Below are positions 25,419 through 34,036 of a stretch of 64,000 nt of DNA, one piece after another (the stretch's first letter is position 1; each line of letters opens with the position of its first letter). The position numbers and the translations under genes were made by a program. The notes beneath the pieces are model-generated. The model saw only the letters and a program-made list of their open reading frames with translations. It did not search any database and had not been told where the DNA came from. Source of the DNA: Fodinibacter sp045807225 (GTDB lineage: Bacteria; Actinomycetota; Actinomycetes; Actinomycetales; Dermatophilaceae). The stretch is taken from contig JBJMHU010000197.1 in NCBI GenBank assembly GCA_045807225.1, forward strand, positions 14,838 to 78,837. Reading direction: 5' to 3'.

Positions 25419-25823
25419 TCAGGCGCTGAACCGCTCGCGGATCCGAGCGGTGTACTGGTGACCGGCGTCGGTGTCGAGCCAGTCGCTGTACGGCTCGACC
25501 GGTGAGTGCAGGAGGACCTGGCGGGCGATCGTGTCGGCCTCCACGGGTGCGTGAACGGCGTGGCAGGCGGCCTTCACGCCGGCAATCACCTCGGGAACGG
25601 CGCCAGCGTCGACGCGGATCGCAAGGTGGTGACGTTCGAGGTAGACATCGGTGGCCGCCTCGACCAGGGCCTCAGTGGGGACCCCTGTCATCGGGACGGG
25701 GAACGGTGCCCGGATCAGGGCGGCGGTGGCCTCGACGTCGCCGTCGTGCGCCTTGCCGAGCAGCGGCTCCACGTCCTGCAGGCTGGTCGGGTAGGCGGGC
25801 ATGGCGGCTGTCTGGGTGGTCAC
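25419..25823 (-). CDS. Hypothetical protein (134 aa)
   Basis: Unrecognised soluble protein. It begins MTTQTAAMPAYPTSLQD, is mostly helical (EPLLGKAHDGDVEATAAL, EALVEAATDVYLERHH) and ends QYTARIRERF. It has no cysteine cluster or membrane segment. GTG 25823 is used; ATG 25802 is a later in-frame option. TACCCT eight bases before GTG hints at leaderless expression. It is separated by about 120 bases from the coiled-coil gene downstream on the same strand. Confidence 0.65.
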   Translation of the reverse strand: MTTQTAAMPAYPTSLQDVEPLLGKAHDGDVEATAALIRAPFPVPMTGVPTEALVEAATDVYLERHHLAIRVDAGAVPEVIAGVKAACHAVHAPVEADTIARQVLLHSPVEPYSDWLDTDAGHQYTARIRERFSA

Positions 25824-26057
25824 AGGTACTCAGGGTACGCGCCCGCCCGGTGGGTGCCACGACCGCCCCACAGCAGGCGTCCGACGGGTGCGCCGCGAGC
25901 CTTCAACAGCGCTGCAGCGCAACTGTGTCCGCGATGCCGACACGGCGGTCACCCGCCCGCTGGCGCGGACCTTTCGCGAGGAGGAGGACGGCCCCCACCA
26001 CGGCGCGTCTCTGGGCTTGGGCGCCTCGGTGTCGGGAGGACGCCGACCCGCCAGCCG

Positions 26058-26267
26058 CTACTGCCGGGAGGCACGCTCGGGCCTGGACGGCATCCGAGAG
26101 ACGATGGCATCAGCTCGACCGTGCAGCCACGCCTGCGCTTCCAGGCGCTGACGACGGCGCCAGGCTGCCGCCTCGTCGTCGCGAGGTCGAATCAGGATCA
26201 ACAGTGCGCCCAGGGCGACGCCGCCGATCATCAATCCGGCGAAGATCCACACCACCGAAGGGTTCAC
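26058..26267 (-). CDS. Small single-pass membrane protein (69 aa)
   Basis: One N-terminal helix (VVWIFAGLMIGGVALGALLI) and a basic cytosolic tail beginning RPRDDEAAAWRRRQR. GTG 26267 follows GGAGGTGA at the correct distance. It lies directly downstream of the GlsB-type gene on the same strand (56 bases), so both small membrane proteins may share a transcript. No family recognised. Confidence 0.75.
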   Translation of the reverse strand: MNPSVVWIFAGLMIGGVALGALLILIRPRDDEAAAWRRRQRLEAQAWLHGRADAIVSRMPSRPERASRQ

Positions 26268-26323
26268 GGATCACCTCCAGCAGGAGGAGCAAGGGAGGAA
26301 GCCGGCGAGAACAGTCGCCCGCC

Positions 26324-26605
26324 TCAGATCCGAGTCGTCGTGCGCCGACCGGCAACTACACGCTCGTAGACGACGATCAGCACGGCAGCAACGATCACGC
26401 CCATGATCAAGGCGATCCAGTCGATACCGGAGGTGTTGCCCTTGTTGAAGACGCCGGTCCACAACCAGCTGCCGACGAGCGCACCGACGATTCCGAGGAC
26501 CACGGTCATCAGGGTGGAGATGTTCTGCCTTCCCGGCAGTACCAGCCGCGCCAAGGCGCCGATGATCGCGCCCAGGATCACGGTCACAATGATGGTGGTG
26601 AGCAT
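26324..26605 (-). CDS. GlsB/YeaQ/YmgE-family stress membrane protein, copy 1
   Basis: A 93-residue protein with three helices and the family glycine pattern: LGAIIGALARLVLPG, LGIVGALVGSWLWTGVF and ALIMGVIVAAVLIVVYERV. Members are induced by acid, osmotic or stationary-phase stress in many bacteria; the mechanism is unknown. ATG 26605 follows GAAGGGAAG. The palindrome GGGTCCGAGGACCC lies exactly 17 bases upstream of the start. A paralogue at 55043-55321 is nearly identical in sequence and has the same palindrome at the same distance. Confidence 0.9.
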   Translation of the reverse strand: MLTTIIVTVILGAIIGALARLVLPGRQNISTLMTVVLGIVGALVGSWLWTGVFNKGNTSGIDWIALIMGVIVAAVLIVVYERVVAGRRTTTRI

Positions 26606-26622
26606 GCGAGGCACTTCCCTTC

Positions 26623-26636
26623 GGGTCCGAGGACCC
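26623..26636. promoter_or_regulatory. Palindrome upstream of glsB-like copy 1
   Basis: GGGTCC-GA-GGACCC, a perfect 6-bp inverted repeat with a 2-base centre, 17 bases before the start codon. It could be a DNA operator or a 5'-UTR hairpin beside the ribosome site. Confidence 0.6.
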
Positions 26637-26862
26637 AGATGGCACTTCTGGACGCGGCCTGAACGGCGCGCCGGGACCCGTCGTCCGGGACCCACCCAAC
26701 CTCTACCCCCACGACGCGCGTCGATTCTCGAGGGTTCGGCTCCAGCGATTGCCGCCCATGCCGAGTCCCGAGCTGGGGGCATGGGCGGCGGGGGCCGATT
26801 CGCCCGGTCTGGCGTCGGTGGTGAACGGCCGAGCCGACGAGAAGACGGGCTGGACTGCCGCC

Positions 26863-27381
26863 TCAGGCGGTCCTGGGTCTGGCGGCAGGGCCGGGATGGG
26901 TGAGGATGTCGCGGGGGTCGGGGACGACATGGCCGGCGTCGCAGCGCACCACGAGGTGGACGGCCGCTCCGCAGTCCCGATGGACGAGCTCGAGAGCCGG
27001 CCCGTCGGGATCAGCAAGGTAGCGGTCACCCCACTCGAGCATCGCCGCGAGGACGGGGTACAGGTCGAGACCCTTTCGAGTGAGGCGGTATTCGTGGCGG
27101 GTACGCCGCCCGGGCTCCTGGTAGGGGACTCGACGGAGCAGGTCCTGATCGACCAGGGTCGCGAGCCGGTCGGACAGCACCGCACGCGGGATGTGGGTGC
27201 GCACGCGCATGTCGTCGAAGCGGCGCACGCCGTTGAAGACCTCGCGCAACACCAGGAACGACCACCGGTCGCGGAGCACGTCGAGGGTGCGCCCGATCGA
27301 GCAGTTCTCCGCCGACCACGCCAAGGCGGCAGGTGAGGCGTCGGCAGGTTCGACCGCCTGAGGCGATGGGATCCGGACCAT
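26863..27381 (-). CDS. HxlR-family transcriptional regulator
   Basis: A 172-residue regulator. The winged helix runs from about residue 25 to 115, with CSIGRTLDVLRDRWSFLVLREVF, RFDDMRVRTHIPRAVLSDRL and the wing YQEPGRRTRHEYRLT. The single Cys in the first helix (SAENCSIG) is the residue that senses electrophiles or oxidants in HypR/YodB-type members. The C-terminal 55 residues are an extension containing Cys and His (HRDCGAAVHLVVRCDAGH), a possible metal or redox site. ATG 27381 is leaderless: TAGACT plus six bases. It is divergent from a thioesterase/MFS operon that it likely controls. Confidence 0.92.
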   Translation of the reverse strand: MVRIPSPQAVEPADASPAALAWSAENCSIGRTLDVLRDRWSFLVLREVFNGVRRFDDMRVRTHIPRAVLSDRLATLVDQDLLRRVPYQEPGRRTRHEYRLTRKGLDLYPVLAAMLEWGDRYLADPDGPALELVHRDCGAAVHLVVRCDAGHVVPDPRDILTHPGPAARPRTA

Positions 27382-27386
27382 GTGTG

Positions 27387-27411
27387 GAGTCTAGGTTCAA
27401 TTGACAGACTC
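27387..27411. promoter_or_regulatory. Inverted repeat in the HxlR/thioesterase divergent promoter
   Basis: GAGTCT (27387-27392) and AGACTC (27406-27411) are perfect reverse complements 13 bases apart. The left arm coincides with the minus-strand -10 TAGACT (27393-27388), and the region also holds a plus-strand TTGACA at 27401-27406. This fits an HxlR dimer site blocking both directions. Confidence 0.6.
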
Positions 27412-27435
27412 AGGCAATAGCGGCAGGCTGCATTC

Positions 27436-27957
27436 ATGACACAGACCCAGACCTGGGACGATCAGCCGCTCGAGTCCAGCCGCACCTACGCGTGGACCGA
27501 CCCGCGTGCCCTCCTTCCTCTGCTGGCGACCAACGCCGGAATCGACTACGTCTCCGGCATCGGCGACGCCACGATTCCCCCACCACCCATCGCCAGCACC
27601 CTGGGCTTCGGCCCGATGCGTGTCGTCGACGGTGCGGTGGTGCTCGAGCTGGAGCCGCAGTCGTTCCACGACAACCCGATCGGCTCGATGCACGGCGGCG
27701 TGATCGCGACGCTCCTGGACACCGTGGCAGGCTGCGCCGTCCATGCAACGCTGCCCGCCGGTGTCGGCTACACCTCGCTGGACCTGTCGGTGCGCTTCAT
27801 CCGGGCGGTACGAGCGGGCACTGGAACCGTGACAGCCACGGGACGGTTGGTGCATCGCGGATCACGCACGGCGGTGGCGGAGGCGAGCCTGGTCGACGCG
27901 TCCGGGCGGCTCGTCGCGACCGCCACCTCCACGTGCCTGCTCATGGAGGCGCCGTGA
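27436..27957 (+). CDS. PaaI-family acyl-CoA thioesterase
   Basis: A 173-residue hot-dog fold enzyme. The core is FGPMRVVDGAVVLELEPQ, then GSMHGGVIATLLDTVAGCAV (the catalytic HGG-x-I-A-x-L-x-D block) and YTSLDLSVRFIRAV. Such enzymes hydrolyse aromatic or aliphatic acyl-CoA thioesters. It is translationally coupled to the next gene by a GTGA overlap at 27954-27957. The divergent HxlR regulator suggests aldehyde, quinone or aromatic stress as the signal. Confidence 0.92.
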   Translation: MTQTQTWDDQPLESSRTYAWTDPRALLPLLATNAGIDYVSGIGDATIPPPPIASTLGFGPMRVVDGAVVLELEPQSFHDNPIGSMHGGVIATLLDTVAGCAVHATLPAGVGYTSLDLSVRFIRAVRAGTGTVTATGRLVHRGSRTAVAEASLVDASGRLVATATSTCLLMEAP

Positions 27958-29375
27958 CCGGAACGGTGACCGCGAGTGCGCACGTCGGGCGACGCGATGC
28001 TTCCCCGGCGCTGGTCCTGGTCATCGTGTGCGCCGGGGTGGTGCTCGCCAGCCTGGACCTGTTCATCGTCAACATCGCGCTCCCTGCCATCGCCGCTGAC
28101 CTCGGCACGCGCGATCTCAGCGCACTGTCATGGGTGCTCAACGGCTACGCCATCGTCTACGCATCACTGCTGGTCTTCTTCGGCCGTCTCGCCGACAACT
28201 ACCGGCGCAACCTCGGTTTCCTCGTCGGTGTCGCGGTGTTCACCGCAGCCTCCGCCGCCTGCGCCCTGGCCACCAGCGTCACGACGCTCGTGGTCTTCCG
28301 CCTGCTGCAGGCTGCCGGGGCGGCGCTGCTGACCCCGACCTCCCTCGGGCTCGTGCTGGCCTCCTTCCCGGCCGATCGTCGACCGGGAGCGGTCCGCACC
28401 TGGACAGCGGTCGGCGGCCTCGCCGCAGCGCTGGGACCCGTGCTCGGTGGCCTGCTCGTCGCGGCGAACTGGCGGTGGGTGTTCCTGGTCAACGTCCCGG
28501 TCGGAGTGATCGCCATGCTCGTCGGCTGGTTCCGCCTGCCGGACATCCCCGGCCATCGCGGCCCACGGCCCGACGCGCTCGGGACGCTCCTGGCAACAGC
28601 CGCAGTGGCCACCTTGACCTTCGCCCTCGTGAAGGGGAACGACTGGGGATGGGCGGCGGCCGCGACCTGGGGGACCCTCGCCGTCTCCGCGGTTCTGCTC
28701 GCCTCCTTCATCGCCCACACCCGACGGGCGGCGAACCCGCTCATCGACCCGGCACTGTTCCGGATCCCTGCCTTCGCGGGCTCGACGATCGTGGCTGCCA
28801 TCTTCTCGGCCTCGTTCGGGGGCATGCTGCTCTCCGCCGTGCTCTGGCAGCAGGATGTCTGGGGATGGTCGGCGCTGAAGTCCGGTCTCGCGATCACACC
28901 CGGTCCGATCATGGTCCCCCTCTTCGCCTTCCTCGTCGCGGGTCGCCTGATCGGTCGGCTCGGTGCGAGCACCGTCATCGTCATCGGTCTGACGTGCTTC
29001 GCAGCCGGGCTCAGCTGGTTCGCCGCACTCGTCTCGCTGACACCCGGCTACCTCACCCAGCTCCTGCCCGGCATGCTGCTCACCGGCGTGGGCGTGGGGC
29101 TCACCCTCCCCACGGTCATGGCCACCGGAACCAGCCCCCTACCCGCACCCTCGTTCGCCACCGGTTCGGCCGTCATCACCATGATGCGCCAGGTCGGACT
29201 GGCCATCGGTGTGGCCCTGTTCGTCGCAGTGCTCGCGACACCGACCAGCGCTGCAGACCAGCTGGCTTCCTTCCACCGCGGCTGGTGGGTGCTTGCCGCC
29301 ACCGCTGCACTCGGCATCGTGCCCGCATGGCGTCTGCGCTCCCGATCCCACCAGGACCGTGCCCGCACTCGGTGA
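27954..29375 (+). CDS. MFS drug:H+ antiporter, EmrB/DHA2-like
   Basis: A 473-residue transporter with about 14 helices. Helix 1 holds LASLDLFIVNIALPAIAADL, the classical DHA2 signature (LD-x-T/F-I-V-N-x-A-L-P). The loop is FGRLADNYRRNLGF, and helix 5 has GPVLGGLLVAANWRWVFLVNVP. It most likely expels toxic organics. GTG 27954 overlaps the thioesterase stop (GTGA), with GGAGG just upstream inside that gene, so the two are made together. An HxlR repressor divergent to the operon completes an efflux locus. Confidence 0.93.
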   Translation: MTGTVTASAHVGRRDASPALVLVIVCAGVVLASLDLFIVNIALPAIAADLGTRDLSALSWVLNGYAIVYASLLVFFGRLADNYRRNLGFLVGVAVFTAASAACALATSVTTLVVFRLLQAAGAALLTPTSLGLVLASFPADRRPGAVRTWTAVGGLAAALGPVLGGLLVAANWRWVFLVNVPVGVIAMLVGWFRLPDIPGHRGPRPDALGTLLATAAVATLTFALVKGNDWGWAAAATWGTLAVSAVLLASFIAHTRRAANPLIDPALFRIPAFAGSTIVAAIFSASFGGMLLSAVLWQQDVWGWSALKSGLAITPGPIMVPLFAFLVAGRLIGRLGASTVIVIGLTCFAAGLSWFAALVSLTPGYLTQLLPGMLLTGVGVGLTLPTVMATGTSPLPAPSFATGSAVITMMRQVGLAIGVALFVAVLATPTSAADQLASFHRGWWVLAATAALGIVPAWRLRSRSHQDRARTR

Positions 29376-29422
29376 CCACCGACCGAAAGAGCTCCACGAA
29401 GTGAGCCGTCGAGGTACTGCCG

Positions 29423-30271
29423 TCAGGTCGCGTGGCTGTCCTCGACGAGCCGATCCATGGCAGCGAGGACGCAGCCAGGCGACTCGTGCCAGGGGAAGTG
29501 CCCGGCTCCCGGCTCGATGCAGGACCAAGCGCCGGGGATGCGATCGGCGGTGTCGACTCCGGCGCGTGGTGGCATCGGGCTCAGCTCACCCACGAGCACC
29601 GCGACCGGGACGCTGATCGCCGGTAGCGACGACTCCAGCTCCGGCAGCCGGGCCATCAGGTCCGCCCACAGCCCCTGGCTTGCCGGTTTCGAGAACTGGA
29701 TGTGAGGCATGGGCGGGGCAGCAGCAGGATCGGCGAAGTACGACCCCCAGACCAGGGAGAACGCCTCGTGGGTCTCCGCAGGCGTCGCCTCGCCCGCGGT
29801 GTCCTTCTCGTCCAGTGCGCGGGCACGCTCGCGCAGGGCCTCGGGCACTCGCGCGAGCATCTCCGCGCCGAACGCCTCCGCCTGACCGTCACCAACCGCG
29901 CCGAGCGGGTCCACCGACAACACCCCGTCCAGCCGCTCAGGAATGCTCACCGCGGCATGGAACACCAGATGCCCACCCCATGAATGGCCCATCAGGTAGG
30001 CCCTGTCCCAGCCCAGGCCGTCCAGCACGGCGACGATGTCGGAGACCGCCTCGACGATCGTGAACTCCCCCTGCTCGGTCGACGGCGCCAGGCCCCGCTG
30101 CTGGTACGTCGCGACCCGGTAGCGGCCGGCGAGTTCGGCCACCGCCTCGTCGAGGTAGTCATAGTTCAGACCCGGACCGCCGTGAAGAGCCAGGACCCGT
30201 GGACCGGTACCACCAACCCACCCCGACAGTTCGCCGGACCCCGCCGGCACCACGAATGACGTGCGTCCCAT
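29423..30271 (-). CDS. Alpha/beta hydrolase, proline iminopeptidase-like
   Basis: A 282-residue hydrolase: oxyanion motif ALHGGPGLNYDYL, nucleophile elbow GHSWGGHLVFHA (Ser in GxSxG) and a C-terminal GAGHFPWHESP with the catalytic His. HGGPG is typical of prolyl iminopeptidases and related amidases; the actual substrate is unknown. ATG 30271 is chosen at the natural domain start, since in-frame upstream codons overlap the GH13 promoter region. It is convergent with the MFS gene, with 47 bases between. Confidence 0.87.
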   Translation of the reverse strand: MGRTSFVVPAGSGELSGWVGGTGPRVLALHGGPGLNYDYLDEAVAELAGRYRVATYQQRGLAPSTEQGEFTIVEAVSDIVAVLDGLGWDRAYLMGHSWGGHLVFHAAVSIPERLDGVLSVDPLGAVGDGQAEAFGAEMLARVPEALRERARALDEKDTAGEATPAETHEAFSLVWGSYFADPAAAPPMPHIQFSKPASQGLWADLMARLPELESSLPAISVPVAVLVGELSPMPPRAGVDTADRIPGAWSCIEPGAGHFPWHESPGCVLAAMDRLVEDSHAT

Positions 30272-30353
30272 GACCGCAGAGTAGGACTTCTGCACCACGG
30301 GAGCTACGCGCCGTGGCGTCCTCTCCGGGTACCCGCGGGGGTACAACTGACGG

Positions 30354-32012
30354 ATGACGGCTCGGTGGTACCGACGAGGGGTCATCTACAGCCTCGACGT
30401 CAGGCTGTACCAGGACTCCGACGGCGACGGAATCGGTGACTTCCGTGGCCTCACGAGCCGGTTGGACCACCTGAGCCGGCTCGGGGTGTCGGTGCTGTGG
30501 CTCAACCCGATCCACCCCACCCCGTACCGAGACGGCGGCTATGACGTCGCGGACTACTACGGAGTGGACCCGGCGTTGGGCACCCTCGGCGACTTCGCCG
30601 AGTTCATGGCCGAGTGCGACGAGCGCGGCATCCGGGTCATGCTGGATCTGGTCCTCAACCACACCAGCGACGAGCACCCCTGGTTCCGTAGCGCACGGGC
30701 CGACCCGGAGTCGCCCTACCGCGACTGGTACGTGTGGTCGGAGCAGGAACCGGGCGACCGTCTCCAAGGCATGGTGTTTCCCGGAGTGCAGGAGGCGACC
30801 TGGACCTACGACGAGGCGGTCGGCGCCTGGTACCACCACCGCTTCTATGACTTCCAGCCCGACCTCAACATCTCCAACCCTCAGGTGCGCTCGGAGATGA
30901 AGAAGGTGGTGACCTTCTGGGAACGGCTCGGCGTGAGCGGATTCCGTCTCGATGGCGCGCCGTTCCTGATCGAGGAGACCGAGCCGGGGGCGGTCGACCA
31001 CCCCCGCCACCCCGGCTTCCTCACCGAGCTTCGGGAGCGCCTGTCCTGGTTGCGGGGTGACGCCGTGTTCCTCGCGGAGGCGCACGTGCCCTCGGACGAG
31101 CTGCGCGACTACTTCGGTGATGCCGACGGTGCCGCGAACCGGGTTCAGATGCTCTTCGCCTTCCGGCTCAACGAGGCGCTCATGGTCGCACTCGCCCGCA
31201 AGGACGCCAGCGCCGTCGCGCACGCACTGACCGACCTACCCGCCCCGCCACGTGACGGCGCGTGGGCGACCTTCCTGCGTAACCATGACGAGGTCGACCT
31301 CTCACAGCTGGGTCAGGACGAGCGGGATGACGTCTTCGCCGCCTTCGGCCCCGAGCCGGACCACCAGCTCTACGACCGCGGCATCCGGCGCAGGCTGGCC
31401 CCGATGATGGGAGGTGACGAGCGCCGCCTTCGCCTGGCATACAGCCTGCAGTTCACGATGCCGGGCACCCCCGTGCTGCGCTACGGCGACGAGATCGGCA
31501 TGGGTGAGGACCTTGCCCTCCCCGAGCGAGAAGCGATCCGCACCCCCATGCAGTGGACCGGCACGGCGAACGGTGGGTTCTCGGAGACCGAGAAGGAGCG
31601 GCTCATCCGGCCTGTCGTCGAGGCGCCGCCCTTCGGTTACCACGACGTCAACGTGACCGACCAGCGCCTCGACCCGGACTCGATGCTCACCTGGTTCGAG
31701 CGGATGCTGCACACCCTCAGGGAGTGCGACGAGATCGGCAGCGGCACCCACCGGGTGCTGCGCGGCGCGCCGGATGCCGTGCTCACGCACCTCGCCGAGG
31801 GGCCCACCGGTGTGGTGCTCTTCGTCCACAACCTGTCCGAGGAGCCGCACCTGGTTCATCCCCAGGACGTGCCGACCGAGGACCAACCTCCCGTCGAGGT
31901 CTTCTCCGACCACCAGTACCCGGGTCGGGTCGACCCGTCGGAGATCGAGATCGGGCCCTACGGCTTCCGCTGGATCCGCCTGCGGCGCTCCCACGGACCT
32001 GCGCCCGGCTGA
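30354..32012 (+). CDS. GH13 alpha-amylase-family enzyme, trehalose-synthase-like
   Basis: A 552-residue glycoside hydrolase. The (beta/alpha)8 motifs are all visible: GYDVADYYGVDPALGT, DLVLNHTSDEHPWF, GFRLDGAPF (nucleophile Asp200), FLAEAHVP (acid Glu242) and LRNHDEVDL (Asp312), with a C-terminal beta domain. The N-terminal WYRRGVIYSLDVRLYQDSDG resembles trehalose synthases and GH13_16 hydrolases; relatives isomerise maltose to trehalose or hydrolyse alpha-glucosides. Usual trehalose synthases are similar in length. ATG 30354 stands six bases after TACAAC, possibly leaderless. It is divergent from the hydrolase. Confidence 0.93.
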   Translation: MTARWYRRGVIYSLDVRLYQDSDGDGIGDFRGLTSRLDHLSRLGVSVLWLNPIHPTPYRDGGYDVADYYGVDPALGTLGDFAEFMAECDERGIRVMLDLVLNHTSDEHPWFRSARADPESPYRDWYVWSEQEPGDRLQGMVFPGVQEATWTYDEAVGAWYHHRFYDFQPDLNISNPQVRSEMKKVVTFWERLGVSGFRLDGAPFLIEETEPGAVDHPRHPGFLTELRERLSWLRGDAVFLAEAHVPSDELRDYFGDADGAANRVQMLFAFRLNEALMVALARKDASAVAHALTDLPAPPRDGAWATFLRNHDEVDLSQLGQDERDDVFAAFGPEPDHQLYDRGIRRRLAPMMGGDERRLRLAYSLQFTMPGTPVLRYGDEIGMGEDLALPEREAIRTPMQWTGTANGGFSETEKERLIRPVVEAPPFGYHDVNVTDQRLDPDSMLTWFERMLHTLRECDEIGSGTHRVLRGAPDAVLTHLAEGPTGVVLFVHNLSEEPHLVHPQDVPTEDQPPVEVFSDHQYPGRVDPSEIEIGPYGFRWIRLRRSHGPAPG

Positions 32013-32095
32013 CCTTGCTCCCGACCCGACGCGGGCCCGGGGGCCCGTCACCACGCCCGGTTCCCGCAGCGCGCCGCGCCCCGTTACTGTCGGGT

Positions 32096-32773
32096 GTGTC
32101 CACCTTCGTCCTCGTCCCCGGCGCCGGTGGGTCGGCGTGGGTCTGGAGTCGGGTGACCGCGTTGCTGGTCGAGGCCGGCCACGACGCGATCGCGGTGGAT
32201 CTGCCCGGCGACGACGACACCGCCGGTCTACCGCGGTATGCCGAGCTGGTGGTGGACGCGATCGGTGAACGCTCACAGGTGGTCCTCGTCGCCGGGTCAT
32301 TGGGCGGCTTCACCGCGCCCCTCGTCTGCGAGCGGGTGGCTGTGAGCCACCTGGTCCTGGTCAATGCGATGATTCCTGTTCCTGGTGAGGCAGCCCGGGA
32401 CTGGTGGGCGCACACCGGCGCGCTCGACGCCCAGGCCGAAGCGGCCCGCGCCGGTGGCTACGGCCCGTTCGACCTGGAGACCTACTTCCTTCACGACGTC
32501 GATGCCGACATCGCGGCCGAGGGGGAGGCACATCAGCGCGTCGAGGCCGACACGGCCTTTGAGTCGGTATGTGACTTCACGGCGTGGCCAGCTGTCGACA
32601 TCCGCGTTCTCGCCGGCGAGAGCGACCGCTTCTTCCCGGTCGGCCTGCAACGTCGGGTCGCCCGCGACCGGCTCGGCGTCGAGGTCGACGTACTTCCCGG
32701 CGGGCACCTGCTGCCACTGGTGCAGCCGCGGCGGGTGGCCGACTACCTCCTGCGTGTGACCCGACCCCACTGA
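32096..32773 (+). CDS. Alpha/beta hydrolase (esterase-like)
   Basis: A 225-residue hydrolase opening VSTFVLVPGAGGSAWVW, with AGSLGGFTAPLV as the nucleophile elbow (Ser in GxLGG form AGSLGG) and GGHLLPLVQP carrying the C-terminal His. It resembles salicylate esterase/MES-type plant-like hydrolases found in actinobacteria. GTG 32096 is preceded by TACTGT five bases upstream, a leaderless pattern. It lies 83 bases after the GH13 gene on the same strand. Confidence 0.87.
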   Translation: MSTFVLVPGAGGSAWVWSRVTALLVEAGHDAIAVDLPGDDDTAGLPRYAELVVDAIGERSQVVLVAGSLGGFTAPLVCERVAVSHLVLVNAMIPVPGEAARDWWAHTGALDAQAEAARAGGYGPFDLETYFLHDVDADIAAEGEAHQRVEADTAFESVCDFTAWPAVDIRVLAGESDRFFPVGLQRRVARDRLGVEVDVLPGGHLLPLVQPRRVADYLLRVTRPH

Positions 32774-32854
32774 CGGCGCACCGCGGTCCTACGGCGCGAC
32801 AGTTCCGGTGCGCAGATCAGCACGGGCGGTCACAATACAAGCGGAGGTGCTGGC

Positions 32855-33046
32855 ATGAGCGTGACGGATGGTGCGCGGCGAGGAACAACCGCTGACGGGC
32901 GCAGCCTGCAGGAACGAGTTCGGGTTGACGTGCCCCGGGTGCTCCCGCAGGACATGGTGACCACCCAGGTCGTCGACCCTCCACCTGACCCGGAGGGCGG
33001 CCGCAACACCGACATGGAGCTCATGACGCGCAACGCCGGCTGGTAG
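32855..33046 (+). CDS. Small hypothetical protein (63 aa)
   Basis: Unrecognised. GGAGGTGCTGGC precedes ATG 32855. The sequence is hydrophilic, with a proline-rich middle (VVDPPPDPEGG) and a C-terminal TDMELMTRNAGW. No membrane helix or metal ligands. It stands between two hydrolase genes. The good ribosome site supports it; function unknown. Confidence 0.65.
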   Translation: MSVTDGARRGTTADGRSLQERVRVDVPRVLPQDMVTTQVVDPPPDPEGGRNTDMELMTRNAGW

Positions 33047-33095
33047 GGCGATCCCCTGCGCAGTCTCGACGGCGCGGGCGCCGCGACCATCTTGT

Positions 33096-33959
33096 CTACG
33101 TCACGGCGAAGTCGTGGATGGCCCGGGACAGGGACGGTCGGCTGGGGCCGAGCCAGTAGAAGTGGCTGGCCGCCTCGGTGTCGAAGAGCAGCGCTCCTGG
33201 GATCGAGCGCACGAGGTCTGTGGCGTGTTCGAAGCGCACGCCTCCGTCGTGGCGAGAGGCAGTCACCAGGGTCGGGCAGGGAACCGCACCGAAGACCGCG
33301 TGGCGGTGCGAGGACCGGGCGGACGTGCCCTGCCTCAAGTCAGTGACGAACCCCGAGCCGGACCCCATCGCCGCGAAGGTCGCCCTGGCCGACGCGCGGT
33401 CCACCGGCGTCCAGCCCGGCCACCACGAACCGACCGGCAGCGTGGACAGGGTGGACATCATCAGCCGCAGACCCCGGTCGGTCGACGTCATCGCACGGAT
33501 CCCCCGCCAGACGAGTCCTGAAGTCGTCGGTGCGAAGCCCAGGGGCCCAGCCGCCGCCTCCAGCCTGCTGTCCGGGTAGGGCAGCGTCGACGGCGCACAG
33601 CTGTGCAGCACCAGTCGAGGCGCCAGACGCCCCAGGTGCACCGCGACGTGAGCGGCCTGCAGCCCACCGAAGCTGATTCCCACGGTTGCGGCGGCCTCCC
33701 CGATCCCGAGCGCGTCGCAGACCTGCGCGACAGCAGGGACGAACTCCGCCGCCATCAGCGGACCCACGTCGGTGCGCCCGTACCCGGGACGCGAGAAGGA
33801 CAGCACCCGATACCCCAGGTCGGTGTACAGGTCAGACCCCACCGGAGTGGCCGCCGAGCAGTGGCCACCGGGGAAGACCAGCACGGCAGCGGCGCCGGTG
33901 GGCCCTGCCGAGGCCACCTCCACCGGACCGAGCGACGTGGACACGAGCTGGGTCTTCAC
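33096..33959 (-). CDS. Alpha/beta hydrolase
   Basis: A 287-residue fold: VEVASAGPTG, oxyanion segment LVFPGGHCSAATP, SRPGYGRTDVG, nucleophile elbow TVGISFGGLQAAH (Ser in GISFGG) and C-terminal EAASHFYWLGPS with the His. Residue ISFGG rather than the commoner GHSMGG suggests a distinct branch. Substrate unknown. GTG 33959 fits the domain start, but no clear ribosome site or -10 precedes it, so the start is uncertain. It is divergent from the haloalkane dehalogenase, 77 bases apart. Confidence 0.85.
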   Translation of the reverse strand: MKTQLVSTSLGPVEVASAGPTGAAAVLVFPGGHCSAATPVGSDLYTDLGYRVLSFSRPGYGRTDVGPLMAAEFVPAVAQVCDALGIGEAAATVGISFGGLQAAHVAVHLGRLAPRLVLHSCAPSTLPYPDSRLEAAAGPLGFAPTTSGLVWRGIRAMTSTDRGLRLMMSTLSTLPVGSWWPGWTPVDRASARATFAAMGSGSGFVTDLRQGTSARSSHRHAVFGAVPCPTLVTASRHDGGVRFEHATDLVRSIPGALLFDTEAASHFYWLGPSRPSLSRAIHDFAVT

Positions 33960-34036
33960 CTCACGAGCATGGCACCGCCCGTCTTCGACCTGCGAGAGGG
34001 CCGTCTCGGCTCTGCTGCGCTGACAAACTGGCGGGC

